In this document: positions 1 through 8,536 of the stretch, one piece after another
How positions within the stretch are numbered: the first letter of the stretch is position 1
Layout of the letters: each line of letters starts with the position of its first letter
Assembly: GCA_965248635.1 (NCBI GenBank)
Contig: OZ252114.1
Location: 124,001 to 188,000, forward strand
Source: CBDAPI01 sp965248635
Lineage (GTDB): Bacteria; Acidobacteriota; UBA6911; RPQK01; CBDAPI01
DNA length: 64,000 nt
Direction: 5' to 3'
Position numbers and translations under genes: made by a program
The notes under the pieces: model-generated
The model's database searches: none
What the model was told of the DNA's origin: nothing
What the model saw: only the letters and a program-made list of their open reading frames with translations

Positions 1-1470
1 AGGCAGCACGGTGCCGGCAAGCTGACCGCCCGCGAACGAATCGATTTTCTCTTGGATGAGGAGAGCTTCGAAGAGATCGACAAGTTCGTTGTGCATCGTT
101 GTACCGATTTCGAGATGGCGGACAAGCGGATCCCGGGGGACGGCGTAGTCAGCGGGTATGGTCGCATCGACGGACGCAACGTGTTCGTTTTTGCCCAGGA
201 CTTTACGGTCTTTGGAGGAAGTCTTTCGGAGACCTATGCGGCCAAGATCTGTAAAGTGATGGATCTGGCTGTGAAGATGGGTGCTCCCATCATCGGCTTG
301 AACGACAGCGGTGGGGCCAGAATTCAGGAAGGAGTCGTAAGTCTGGCGGGCTATGCGGACATCTTCTTGAGGAATACCCTGGCCAGCGGCGTTGTTCCTC
401 AGATTTCCGCGATCATGGGTCCTTGTGCAGGGGGAGCCGTCTACTCTCCCGCGATTACCGACTTCGTTCTCATGGTGCAGGGCAGCAGCTACATGTTCAT
501 TACCGGTCCGGATGTCATTCGAACCGTGACGGGCGAGGAGGTTTCCAAGGACGAGCTTGGAGGTGCCGCCACACATTCCTCCAGGAGCGGGATCGCTCAC
601 CTGGTGACACCTGACGACGAAAGCTGTCTCGCCGAGACCCGAGAGCTGCTCTCTTTCTTGCCCTCCAACAACATGGAGTCTCCACCGAGAAAAGATTGCC
701 AGGATCCAATCGACAGAGTCGATCCCGACCTGGATCACCTGGTTCCCAGTGAACCGGATCAGCCCTATGACATCAAGCGAGTCATTCGGGCGGTGGTTGA
801 CGAGGAGTACTTCTTCGAGATTCAGGCCCAGTTCGCGGCCAACCTAGTCATCGGGTTTGCCCGGTTGAATGGAGAATCCGTCGGGCTGGTAGCTAACCAG
901 CCAGATGTATTGGCAGGGACTCTGGACATCAACTCGTCAATCAAGGGAGCGCGTTTTGTCCGCTTCTGTGATGCCTTCAATATTCCCTTGATCGTCTTTG
1001 AAGATGTTCCGGGTTTTCTGCCGGGAGTTGATCAGGAGCACAATGGGATTATTCGGCACGGAGCGAAACTGCTCTATGCCTTTGCCGAGGCTACCGTCCC
1101 GAAGATCACCGTCATTACTCGGAAAGCGTATGGCGGTGCCTACTGTGTGATGGCTTCGAAGCACATTCGAGCTGACGTGAACTTTGCCTATCCCACGGCT
1201 GAGATAGCGGTGATGGGGCCACAGGGCGCGGTCGAAATCCTTTTCCGGCGCGAACTGGCTGAAGCTGAGAATGCAGAAGAGTTCAAGCAACAGAAGACCG
1301 ACGAGTTCCGGGCCAAGTTTGCCAATCCCTTTATTGCTGCCGAGCGAGGGTTCATCGACGCGGTCATCAACCCCCGAGAAACGAGGAAAAAACTGATCTT
1401 AGCCCTCGAGATGGCCAGCAAGAAGCGGGACAGCAATCCGCCCAAAAAGCATGGCAATATCCCTCTCTGA
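1..1470 (+). CDS. Acyl-CoA carboxylase carboxyltransferase subunit (propionyl-CoA carboxylase beta type), 5'-partial
   Basis: The frame is open from base 1, so the start lies outside the window; 489 residues are visible. The protein would transfer the carboxyl group from carboxybiotin to an acyl-CoA in the cytoplasm. Two crotonase-like halves are seen: the first carries the oxyanion-hole stretch GPCAGGAVYSP, the second RKAYGGAYCVM. The N-terminal piece (HGAGKLTARERIDFL) matches the conserved start of the PccB/MccB family, so only about 20-30 residues are missing. The gene is followed 24 bases later by a biotin carboxylase and then a biotin carrier protein, so the three form one enzyme operon. 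Family members use propionyl-, acetyl- or methylcrotonyl-CoA. I favour propionyl-CoA because accD is separate, but the substrate is inference. Confidence 0.93.
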   Translation, partial: RQHGAGKLTARERIDFLLDEESFEEIDKFVVHRCTDFEMADKRIPGDGVVSGYGRIDGRNVFVFAQDFTVFGGSLSETYAAKICKVMDLAVKMGAPIIGLNDSGGARIQEGVVSLAGYADIFLRNTLASGVVPQISAIMGPCAGGAVYSPAITDFVLMVQGSSYMFITGPDVIRTVTGEEVSKDELGGAATHSSRSGIAHLVTPDDESCLAETRELLSFLPSNNMESPPRKDCQDPIDRVDPDLDHLVPSEPDQPYDIKRVIRAVVDEEYFFEIQAQFAANLVIGFARLNGESVGLVANQPDVLAGTLDINSSIKGARFVRFCDAFNIPLIVFEDVPGFLPGVDQEHNGIIRHGAKLLYAFAEATVPKITVITRKAYGGAYCVMASKHIRADVNFAYPTAEIAVMGPQGAVEILFRRELAEAENAEEFKQQKTDEFRAKFANPFIAAERGFIDAVINPRETRKKLILALEMASKKRDSNPPKKHGNIPL

Positions 1471-1494
1471 ATCGGCCACAATCTGGCTCCAACC

Positions 1495-3027
1495 ATGTTC
1501 TCTAGAATCCTAATCGCTAACCGCGGAGAAATTGCCGTCAGGATCATTCGGGCTTGCCGGGAGATGAACATCTCTCCGGCAGTCGTCTTCTCCTCGGCGG
1601 ACAGGGGCTCCCTCCCGGTGCGCCTGGCTGACTCGGCCCGCTTCATTGGCGAGGCACCGGCGGCCGACAGCTACCTGTCGATTGACAGAATCGTGTCGTC
1701 CGCCCGAGCCCTGGAGGCTGATGCAATCCACCCCGGATACGGGTTCTTGAGCGAGAATCCTCTTTTTGTACGAGCCTGCCGGGAAGCCGGTATCACCTTC
1801 ATTGGCCCTTCCGCGGAAAGCATGGAGATGATGGGCGACAAAGTGCAGGCGCGAACCGCCGCTGCCGGTGCTGGAGTGCCGGTGGTTCCAGGAAGTGACC
1901 GGAGCCTTGATTCGCTGGACGAGGCGGTGGAGGTGGCACGCTCTCTTGGCTATCCGGTCATGCTCAAGGCGAGAGCCGGCGGAGGCGGCAAGGGGATTCG
2001 TCTGATCAGATCGGAGCAGGAACTAAAGCAGGCCTTCGTCCTGACTCGAGGAGAGGCAGAGGCTTCCTTTGGGGACTCTCGGGTGTTTCTCGAAAAGGCC
2101 GTTCCCAGACCGCGTCACATTGAAGTTCAAATCCTGGGAGACCAGTTCGGAAGCCTCGTTCACCTGGGCGAGAGAGAGAGTTCGATCCAACGAAGACACC
2201 AAAAAATCGTGGAAGAGTGTCCCTCCCCGCGAGTCGGAAGAGCGTTCAGAGAGGCGCTGGGCGAGGCTGCGCTCTCAGCAGCACGGGCGGCCGGCTACTT
2301 CAACGCCGGCACCGTTGAGTTCCTGGTGGATGGGAGCAGTGCTGCGGAGGTGCCCCCCTTTTACTTCCTGGAGATCAACGCGAGGCTCCAGGTTGAGCAC
2401 CCGGTGACGGAGATAGTCTATGGTGTTGACCTGGTCAAGGAACAGATTCGAATAGCTGCTGGAGAGCCACTGAAGCTGCGGCAGGAGAGACTGACTCCCC
2501 GGGGGGCAGCCGTGGAGTGCCGGGTCTACGCCGAAGATCCCGCCAACGATTTCTTTCCATCTCCCGGCACAATCTCCACCTTGCTGGAGCCTTCAGGGCC
2601 TGGCATTCGGCTCGACAGCGGAGTCTTTCAGGGCGCCACCATTCCGGTCGATTACGATCCTCTGATCTCAAAGCTGATAGCCTGGGGAGAAGACAGGCCA
2701 GAGGCCCTGCAGAGAATGAGGCGAGCCCTTCGTGAGTACAAGGTTACGGGGGTCGCCACCACCCTCTCCTTCTTCCGAGTTCTGTTCGCACATCCGGATT
2801 TCTTGAAGGGGGACCTGACCACGAAGTTCCTGGACGAGCATGGGCTGCTGGATACCCTCGGGCACACTCCAGATCAAGTGGACGCTGCGGTGATCGGTGC
2901 GGCTCTTGATTACTATTTCAAAGCCAGCCAGATCTCGTCGAACCTTGTCGCTCGTCCTTCCAGTTCGTGGAAGCGCGACGCTCTACGAAGAGGCCTGCGC
3001 AGTGGACCCTGGGATCTAAAGAAGTGA
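1495..3027 (+). CDS. accC: Biotin carboxylase subunit of acyl-CoA carboxylase
   Basis: This 510-residue protein carboxylates biotin with ATP and bicarbonate. It has the three-part AccC fold: an N-terminal biotin-carboxylase domain starting FSRILIANRGEIA, a central ATP-grasp with the glycine-rich loop ARAGGGGKGIR near residues 160-170, and the catalytic EINARLQVEHPVTE block at about 293-306, then a C-terminal biotin-carboxylase domain. It is somewhat longer than E. coli AccC (449), as usual for stand-alone alpha subunits of propionyl-CoA carboxylases, but it lacks the fused biotin carrier, which is the next gene. Its stop overlaps that gene's GTG start (GTGA), implying translational coupling and equal dosage. 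Confidence 0.93.
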   Translation: MFSRILIANRGEIAVRIIRACREMNISPAVVFSSADRGSLPVRLADSARFIGEAPAADSYLSIDRIVSSARALEADAIHPGYGFLSENPLFVRACREAGITFIGPSAESMEMMGDKVQARTAAAGAGVPVVPGSDRSLDSLDEAVEVARSLGYPVMLKARAGGGGKGIRLIRSEQELKQAFVLTRGEAEASFGDSRVFLEKAVPRPRHIEVQILGDQFGSLVHLGERESSIQRRHQKIVEECPSPRVGRAFREALGEAALSAARAAGYFNAGTVEFLVDGSSAAEVPPFYFLEINARLQVEHPVTEIVYGVDLVKEQIRIAAGEPLKLRQERLTPRGAAVECRVYAEDPANDFFPSPGTISTLLEPSGPGIRLDSGVFQGATIPVDYDPLISKLIAWGEDRPEALQRMRRALREYKVTGVATTLSFFRVLFAHPDFLKGDLTTKFLDEHGLLDTLGHTPDQVDAAVIGAALDYYFKASQISSNLVARPSSSWKRDALRRGLRSGPWDLKK

Positions 3028-3524
3028 AGCTGAAAGTGCATTCCGGCGAAATCGAGAACGAAGTCGAGATCGAGCGAATCTCGGCAACGGAGTTCCTGGT
3101 GGGGCTGAACGGCCGTTTCAGTCGTGTGGAGGTTCTGGCGCAGGAGGGAGAACAGCTGGTTCTCCATCTGGGCAGGAGTGTCGAACATCTGGTTGTGTCG
3201 GGGCGGGACGGGAGCCGAACCGTGGCCTGGCGTGATCAGGTGTTGGGGTTTCAGATTCAGGACCCCCGACGTCTGGGGAAGGGAAGCTCGGCGGCCCTCT
3301 CTGCACAGGGGGTCGCCCAGGTCAAGGCCCAGATGCCGGGAAGAGTCGTTGCCGTTCTGAAGAATGCCGGCGACGACGTCGAGGCGGGCGAAGGGCTGGT
3401 GATCGTTGAGTCTATGAAAATGCAGAACGAGTTGAAGTCGCCCAGGACGGGCACAGTCACCCTCTGCAATGTCAGCGTCGACGCCTCGATCGAGGGTGGG
3501 CAGCTCCTGTTTCGGATCGAGTGA
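3024..3524 (+). CDS. Biotin carboxyl carrier protein
   Basis: A 166-residue biotin carrier. The biotinyl motif ESMKM is at residues 129-133, so Lys132 is the expected biotinylation site, in a C-terminal lipoyl/biotinyl domain containing QMPGRVVAVL and ending with a GGQLLFRIE hairpin typical of the family. The N-terminal 80 residues form a beta-rich region that could contact the carboxyltransferase. I chose the GTG at 3024 because it overlaps the biotin carboxylase stop as GTGA; a longer start at 2967 would lie inside that gene and add a non-conserved tail. It completes a three-gene acyl-CoA carboxylase operon and ends 4 bases before the convergent folC. Confidence 0.88.
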   Translation: MKLKVHSGEIENEVEIERISATEFLVGLNGRFSRVEVLAQEGEQLVLHLGRSVEHLVVSGRDGSRTVAWRDQVLGFQIQDPRRLGKGSSAALSAQGVAQVKAQMPGRVVAVLKNAGDDVEAGEGLVIVESMKMQNELKSPRTGTVTLCNVSVDASIEGGQLLFRIE

Positions 3525-3528
3525 ACCA

Positions 3529-4794
3529 TCAGCGCCAGCGGTTCCCCAGAGCCTCTCTTTCCGCCAGCACCTTTCCAGCCAGGCGGAACGATCCGAACAC
3601 CAAAACGGAGGCAGCTCTCCGCCGCGCTTGTGTGAGCGCCCGCTTCAGGTCGCTCATCACAACCCCTTGCGGAAACGCCTTCTTCAGACGGGACGCGCTG
3701 GCGGCTCGAGTGGAAGTCAACTCGACCAGGTAGACTTGCTCGAAGAGCGGCGTCAGTATCTCTGAGACCGCTCTCAGGTCCTTGTCTTGCATCATCGAGA
3801 AAACCAGGTAGCGGGGCGCTCTTGTGTGCGAGGTCAGGAAACTCGCGACAGCCCGAGCGGCATCCGGATTGTGTCCACCATCCACGAAGACGTCCGGCTG
3901 CCGAGCGATTCGCTGCAGAACTCCGAAGGGCCGCACGGAGGCAAGTCCTTGCGCGATGCATTCCCCGGGGAAATCCCAGCCAAGCCTCTCGAGTTGCTTC
4001 ACAGAGTCGATGGCAACGGCTGCGTTGATCCCCTGATGTTGGCCCACGACACTGAGTCCGGCTTGGATGTCCCCATAGTCGATGCGATAACGCCCCTCGC
4101 TCACGTGATGAGCCTGGACCTGATGGGAATCGATCATCGAGAGTGGAGCCCTGCTCTTCCGGGCGGTCTCCCTGATGACACTCTCTGCGCCGGCCGGCTG
4201 AGGAGCCGACACGACTGGAGTGGATGGACGAATGATCCCCGCCTTTTCCGATGCGATCTCTGGGATCGTCTTTCCGAGGCGCGACTGGTGGTCGAGCCCG
4301 ATGGGGCCCAGGACGGATAAAACGGGATCGACGGCGTTGGTACTGTCCAGCCGGCCGCCCAGCCCGACCTCTAAGACGGCCAGGTCGATGCTGTGGCAGG
4401 AGAAATAGTCCAGGGCAGTCGCGCACAGCGTTTCAAAATAAGTGGGGGGGTGGGGCAGATGTGCCGTCCGGGCCGCTGTCTGGACGCGGTCGAAAGACTC
4501 TGCGAAAGCCTCGCGGGGGAGCGGCGTTTCATGGAGACAGATGCGCTCTCGAACAGTGACCAGATGAGGTGAAGAGAAGCGACCGGTTACGAGTCCGCAG
4601 GAACCGGCGATCGAGGCGATGAATCGAGCGATTGAACCTTTCCCGTTGGTTCCTGCTACCAGTACGTTCGGGTAATTCACCTGGGGGTTTCCCATTTCCT
4701 GGAGGAGCTTGCGAATGCTCTCCAGACCGGGTCGCATGGTGACGACTTCGTTGCCCAGTTGCTCGAGATGTTCCAGACAGTCCTGATACTTCAT
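3529..4794 (-). CDS. folC: Folylpolyglutamate synthase / dihydrofolate synthase
   Basis: A 421-residue Mur-ligase-family enzyme that adds glutamate to dihydropteroate and to folates. The P-loop GTNGKGS is at residues 48-54, followed by RFSSPHLV and a central block with VGLGGRLDSTNA. The C-terminal domain carries VFVDGGHNPDAAR. Length and motif order are normal for FolC. It lies 47 bases downstream of accD on the same strand; accD-folC is a common bacterial gene pair. A 21-nt repeat copy occupies the gap between them. It is convergent with the acyl-CoA carboxylase operon with almost no intergenic space. Confidence 0.93.
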   Translation of the reverse strand: MKYQDCLEHLEQLGNEVVTMRPGLESIRKLLQEMGNPQVNYPNVLVAGTNGKGSIARFIASIAGSCGLVTGRFSSPHLVTVRERICLHETPLPREAFAESFDRVQTAARTAHLPHPPTYFETLCATALDYFSCHSIDLAVLEVGLGGRLDSTNAVDPVLSVLGPIGLDHQSRLGKTIPEIASEKAGIIRPSTPVVSAPQPAGAESVIRETARKSRAPLSMIDSHQVQAHHVSEGRYRIDYGDIQAGLSVVGQHQGINAAVAIDSVKQLERLGWDFPGECIAQGLASVRPFGVLQRIARQPDVFVDGGHNPDAARAVASFLTSHTRAPRYLVFSMMQDKDLRAVSEILTPLFEQVYLVELTSTRAASASRLKKAFPQGVVMSDLKRALTQARRRAASVLVFGSFRLAGKVLAEREALGNRWR

Positions 4795-4837
4795 CTCTTG
4801 GTTGACCGGGTCGAACTAGTGTACTGAAGGTGGGGCT

Positions 4838-4858
4838 CTATTTATGGAAGTGAGTGCT
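4838..4858 (-). repeat. Copy of the stop-codon-linked 21-22-nt repeat (accD 3' end)
   Basis: On the minus strand this reads AGCACTCACTTCCATAAATA, one or two bases different from the copies at 26214-26234 and 28179-28247. The TAA inside the repeat is the accD stop codon, so the last residues of AccD (SLP) are encoded by the element. Confidence 0.6.
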
Positions 4859-5738
4859 CAGATTGCATCCGGGAATCGGGAGGATCGAGCTTGTAACTCA
4901 TGAATTCCAGCCAGTCAGTCATGTAATTCTTGAGATCCTTGCGCTCAACAACCCCATCCAGCATCCCGTGCTCCAGGAGAAACTCGCTACTTTGAAACCC
5001 CTCGGGCAACTTCTGGCGGATGGTCTGCTCGATAACCCGGGGCCCGGCAAATCCGATCAGTGCTCCCGGTTCGGCGATGTTGAGATCACCCAGCATCGCA
5101 AAGCTGGCCGTGACTCCCCCGGTGGTCGGATCCGTCAATAGGGAAATGTAGGGAAGCCCGGCTGAATCCAGAAGAGCCAGCGTGGAGCTGATCTTGGCCA
5201 TCTGCATGAGCGACAGAAACCCTTCCATCATTCTGGCCCCGCCGCTGGCCGAGCAGATGACGAGAGCCTGTCCATTTTGCAGGGCCCGCTCGATGGCCCG
5301 GGTGATCTTCTCTCCGACAACCGAGCCCATGCTTCCCCCGATGAAGCGATACTCCATGCAAGAACAGATCAGCTGGTAACCTCCCAAGCGACCCTCGGCG
5401 TTGATGACTGCCTCTGTGTGGCCGGTGACTCGATAGGCCTGTTCCAGACGTGCTTTGTAGCTCTTGCGGTCTTTGAATACGAGTGGGTCGGAAGTGCGAA
5501 GACCTTGATCGAATTCTACCCATTGCTGGTTGTCGAACAGGAGGTCGAGCCGCTGTCTGGCCGTAATCTTGAAATGATGTCCACATTTCGGACAAACTGA
5601 GTGGTTCCTTTCCAGGTCCTTCTTCCAGATGACCCGCTGGCAACCCGGGCACTTCTCGAATAATCCCTCGGTACGGACATTCCGTTCCCCTTCATCAGGA
5701 GTCCGGAGTGGAGTTTTTTCACGCTTGAACCAGCTCAT
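4842..5738 (-). CDS. accD: Acetyl-CoA carboxylase carboxyltransferase subunit beta
   Basis: A 298-residue AccD. The N-terminal zinc ribbon has Cys30, Cys33, Cys49 and Cys52 (CPGC and CPKC knuckles). The crotonase-like domain includes ICSASGGARMMEG and SLLTDPTTGGVTASFA, which build the oxyanion hole. With AccA (not in this window), biotin carboxylase and carrier protein it would make malonyl-CoA for fatty acid synthesis. It is the first gene of accD-folC. Copies of the same short repeat flank the gene in inverted orientation (4838-4858 and 5747-5768), and the downstream one supplies the final codons and stop. Confidence 0.94.
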   Translation of the reverse strand: MSWFKREKTPLRTPDEGERNVRTEGLFEKCPGCQRVIWKKDLERNHSVCPKCGHHFKITARQRLDLLFDNQQWVEFDQGLRTSDPLVFKDRKSYKARLEQAYRVTGHTEAVINAEGRLGGYQLICSCMEYRFIGGSMGSVVGEKITRAIERALQNGQALVICSASGGARMMEGFLSLMQMAKISSTLALLDSAGLPYISLLTDPTTGGVTASFAMLGDLNIAEPGALIGFAGPRVIEQTIRQKLPEGFQSSEFLLEHGMLDGVVERKDLKNYMTDWLEFMSYKLDPPDSRMQSEHSLP

Positions 5739-5746
5739 TGAGAGTC

Positions 5747-5768
5747 AGTACCCACTTTCATAAACACG
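5747..5768 (+). repeat. Diverged copy of the 21-22-nt repeat upstream of accD
   Basis: Reads AGTACCCACTTTCATAAACA plus CG, three mismatches from the consensus AGTACTCMCTTCCATAAATA. It lies just upstream of the accD start and points the opposite way from the copy at the accD stop. Confidence 0.45.
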
Positions 5769-5837
5769 AACCACGCAAAACCCGTCTGCAAACGGTACCA
5801 TACTTGTGAAAAAGGGAGGCGGTTCATCGGCATTGTG

Positions 5838-5843
5838 TATAAT
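5838..5843 (+). promoter_or_regulatory. Candidate -10 box for the xseA operon
   Basis: A perfect TATAAT lies 56 bases before the chosen xseA start. No good -35 is seen at 16-18 bases, so support is partial. It argues against the longer xseA start at 5806, which would lie upstream of transcription initiation. Confidence 0.35.
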
Positions 5844-5898
5844 TTCGGCGCGTTCTGGCCGCCCCTCCGAAAACCCTTTTGGAAGAGATGTTTCCGCT

Positions 5899-7179
5899 AT
5901 GCTTGAGACCAGGTTTCCCGAGCCTCGAAAGAGGGAGATTCTGACCGTATCAGATGTTGTGGGGCGCCTTCGATGGGTGGTGGAAAAGGAGTTTCGAGAC
6001 GTCTGGATTTGCGGCGAGGTAACCAATTTACAAGTCTCCCAGGCGGGTCACTGTTACTTCACTCTCAAGGATGCACAGGCCCAGGTTCGAGCGGTTTGTT
6101 TCAGAATGCAATTCCAGTATTTGAGGTTCAAACCCGAAGATGGATCCGAGGTCCGAGTCCGGGGACGAGTCTCGATCTACACACCGCGCGGCGACCTTCA
6201 GGTGATTGTCGATATCGTTGAGCCGGCAGGCCCGGGTTCTCTACAGGTTGCCTTCGAGAGGCTGAAGGAACGTCTTGAGCAAGAGGGATTGTTCGATCCT
6301 GCGGTCAAGCAGAGGATTCCCCTCTTACCCTCCCGCATCGGGATCGTCACTTCCTCTTCGGGAGCAGCCCTGCACGACCTGCTTCGCGGGTTGAAGAGAC
6401 GCAATGAACAGGTCGATCTGCTGATTGCACCGGTGCAGGTTCAGGGCAGACCGGCAGCCGTCGAGATCTCGGAGGCGATCCGCGCCTTGAACCAGAAGCC
6501 TGATATTGACGTTCTAATCGTGGCCAGAGGCGGTGGCTCGGTCGAAGATCTGTGGGCGTTCAATGAAGAGATCGTAGCCAGAGCCATCTTCCACTCGCGG
6601 ATTCCGGTCATTTCGGCAGTGGGACACGAGACCGACTTCACGATTGCTGATTTTGTGGCCGATGTGCGGGCAGCGACTCCGTCGGTAGCGGCGGAAATTG
6701 TGTCTGCAGCGCGACAGGACCTGGCGCAGAGACACGATGACCTCGTGAACCGTCTCACTACCAGCATGTACTTGCTGGTGGAGAGAAAACGTGGACAGCT
6801 GCAGCGGACTGTATCCAGTCCTCACTTCGTCAGCGCCCGGGAGAGAGTTCAGAAATGGGGCGGAGAGTTGCAGGAGATGTGTGCCCGCCTGTTGGGCTCT
6901 CTGCCGCAACGGCTGCCAGTGCTTCGAAAGAATCTCGATCAAGTCGAGCAGGCTCTGGGCTTGCGTGCAGAGTTCTATCTCTCGGCCCAGCAGAAAGCGA
7001 TCGAGAGCATCAACCGACAGCTGGATGCCTATTCTCCTCTGGCTGTCCTGCAGCGAGGATATGCCATTGTGAGTCGGCTGGACGGCCGAATTGTTCGTGA
7101 TCCTGAGCCTTTGCAAGAAAACGAAAAGCTCAAGGTCCGCGTGGAAAGAGGAGAGTTCAGCGTTCGTCGCCGGGAGTAG
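5899..7179 (+). CDS. xseA: Exodeoxyribonuclease VII large subunit
   Basis: A 426-residue XseA from the ATG at 5899 (an in-frame ATG at 5806 adds 31 non-conserved residues). The N-terminal OB-fold (residues about 10-110, including VWICGEVTNLQVSQAGH and YFTLKD) binds single-stranded DNA. The catalytic domain has the conserved GIVTSSSGAALHDLL, VARGGGSVEDLWAFN and SAVGHETDFT blocks. A long helical region follows and the protein ends with YAIVSR, as in the family. Together with XseB it degrades ssDNA to oligonucleotides. First gene of xseA-xseB-ispA-tlyA; xseB starts 2 bases after its stop. Confidence 0.95.
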   Translation: MLETRFPEPRKREILTVSDVVGRLRWVVEKEFRDVWICGEVTNLQVSQAGHCYFTLKDAQAQVRAVCFRMQFQYLRFKPEDGSEVRVRGRVSIYTPRGDLQVIVDIVEPAGPGSLQVAFERLKERLEQEGLFDPAVKQRIPLLPSRIGIVTSSSGAALHDLLRGLKRRNEQVDLLIAPVQVQGRPAAVEISEAIRALNQKPDIDVLIVARGGGSVEDLWAFNEEIVARAIFHSRIPVISAVGHETDFTIADFVADVRAATPSVAAEIVSAARQDLAQRHDDLVNRLTTSMYLLVERKRGQLQRTVSSPHFVSARERVQKWGGELQEMCARLLGSLPQRLPVLRKNLDQVEQALGLRAEFYLSAQQKAIESINRQLDAYSPLAVLQRGYAIVSRLDGRIVRDPEPLQENEKLKVRVERGEFSVRRRE

Positions 7180-7181
7180 CC

Positions 7182-7433
7182 ATGTCAGAGAATGATTTCG
7201 AGAAGGCGCTCAAGCGCCTGAGTTCCATCGTTGCCGGGCTCGAGAAGGGCGATCTGCCACTGGAGGAATCCCTGCAGCTCTTTGAAGAAGGGGTCAAGTT
7301 GTCCCGTTACTGCTCCGACCGGCTCGAAGAGGCCGAGCGACGCATCGAAGTACTGGTCAAAGGGAAGGGTGGAAAGACAACTGAAGTGCCGTTCGAAGAG
7401 GCGGATCTCGAGGATCAAGGTGGTGGCGAGTAA
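7182..7433 (+). CDS. xseB: Exodeoxyribonuclease VII small subunit
   Basis: An 83-residue helical protein with the family signature FEKALKRLSSIVAGLE and LPLEESLQLFEEGVKLSRYC. XseB subunits bind the helical part of XseA. It starts 2 bases after the xseA stop, and its 3' end overlaps the likely ispA start, indicating coupled translation. Confidence 0.94.
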   Translation: MSENDFEKALKRLSSIVAGLEKGDLPLEESLQLFEEGVKLSRYCSDRLEEAERRIEVLVKGKGGKTTEVPFEEADLEDQGGGE

Positions 7434-8340
7434 CGAGTCCAGCAACCACTCCTTTGACCTCGCCCGCTACCTGGACGAGTATCGCGCCCAGGTGGATCGC
7501 TATCTGAATGATGTTCTGCCCTCCGGGGAAACTCATCCTCGCGTGATTCACCGGGCCATGCGCTATTCGGTCTTCGCCGGAGGAAAAAGAGTTCGGCCCA
7601 TTCTCGCCCTGGCCACGGCCCAGGTCCTGGAAAGGCCGGTGGCGCCGCTCCTGCCGCTGGCAGCGGCCCTGGAACTCACGCACACCTATTCCCTGATCCA
7701 TGACGATTTGCCCTCCATGGACAACGATGATTATCGGCGGGGAAAGCCCACTCTGCACAAACAGTTTGGGGAAGGGATTGCTGTTCTGGCGGGAGATGCC
7801 CTGCTGACTCTGGCCTTTCAGCATCTGGCTGCGCAACCCGAGCAAGTCGAAGCAGAACGAAGACTGAAAGTGATTACCTTGCTTTCGCGGGCGATTGGGA
7901 CCCTGGGGGGCATGATCGCGGGCCAAGTAGTGGACCTTCTCTCCCAGGGAAAACCCTATAGCGTCGAAGAGCTGGAGTACATTCACCAATCAAAAACAGG
8001 TGCCCTCATTCATGCCTCTGTGTACTGTGCGGCAGTGCTGTGCCAGGCGGACGATCAGGAACTGGGAGAGCTCTCAGCCTTCGCTGCCCGGGCAGGGCTG
8101 GCTTTTCAAGTCGTCGATGACATTCTCGATGTCGAGGGCTCCCGTGAGGAGATGGGGAAGGAATCCGGCAAGGATCTGGAAGTGCGAAAAGCGACTTATC
8201 CCCATCTGTTTGGCTTGAGCAAGAGCAAGCAAATCGCCACGCAACTGGTGGAAGAAGCCATCCAGCACCTGGAGTTCCTGGGCCCACGCGGGCTAATCCT
8301 GCGAGAGCTGGCACGCTTTATCTCGCTGCGGCGAGGCTAG
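7420..8340 (+). CDS. ispA: Polyprenyl (farnesyl/geranylgeranyl) diphosphate synthase
   Basis: A trans-isoprenyl diphosphate synthase of about 306 residues making C15-C20 prenyl diphosphates for quinones and cell-wall lipid carriers. The first aspartate-rich motif DDLPSMD begins near residue 95 with DDYRRGKPTLH after it; the second, DDILD, is near residue 233. The frame is open upstream, but I chose the tandem GTGs at 7420/7423, which overlap the end of xseB and follow GAGG. The order xseA-xseB-ispA is typical; dxs, often placed between ispA and tlyA, is absent here. Chain length cannot be told from sequence alone. Confidence 0.9.
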   Translation: MVASNESSNHSFDLARYLDEYRAQVDRYLNDVLPSGETHPRVIHRAMRYSVFAGGKRVRPILALATAQVLERPVAPLLPLAAALELTHTYSLIHDDLPSMDNDDYRRGKPTLHKQFGEGIAVLAGDALLTLAFQHLAAQPEQVEAERRLKVITLLSRAIGTLGGMIAGQVVDLLSQGKPYSVEELEYIHQSKTGALIHASVYCAAVLCQADDQELGELSAFAARAGLAFQVVDDILDVEGSREEMGKESGKDLEVRKATYPHLFGLSKSKQIATQLVEEAIQHLEFLGPRGLILRELARFISLRRG

Positions 8341-8359
8341 TGGACTATAGGACCTGGAG

Positions 8360-8536
8360 ATGGCTGCGAAATCGAGGGCGGGAAGCAAACGCTTACGGCT
8401 GGACGAACTCCTGGTCCGGAGAGGGCTTGCCCTCGACCGGAAGCAAGCTGCTGCTCTGATTCTGAGGGGTGCGGTCCTGGTGGAGAACCAACGCGTTCAC
8501 CAGGCTGGCACCCAGGTCAAGGCCGACACGGTTTGA
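8360..8536 (+). CDS. TlyA-family S4 RNA-binding domain (N-terminal half, separate frame)
   Basis: Starting at ATG 8360 there is a 58-residue reading frame that is clearly the S4 domain of a TlyA-type rRNA 2'-O-methyltransferase: RLDELLVRRGLALDRKQAA, then AVLVENQRV. It ends at a TGA (8534-8536) exactly where the catalytic domain should begin, and the rest of TlyA continues in the -1 frame from a TTG overlapping that stop. This is either a split gene with coupled translation (TTGA), a -1 frameshift, or a sequence error. Confidence 0.75.
   Translation: MAAKSRAGSKRLRLDELLVRRGLALDRKQAAALILRGAVLVENQRVHQAGTQVKADTV

Noticed and set aside
3257..4426. 389-residue minus-strand frame overlapping folC and the biotin carrier
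   Set aside because: Arg/Gly/Pro-rich shadow in another frame of folC; FolC motifs are in the other frame.
5806..5898. Upstream ATG for xseA
   Set aside because: Adds 31 non-conserved residues and precedes the TATAAT at 5838.
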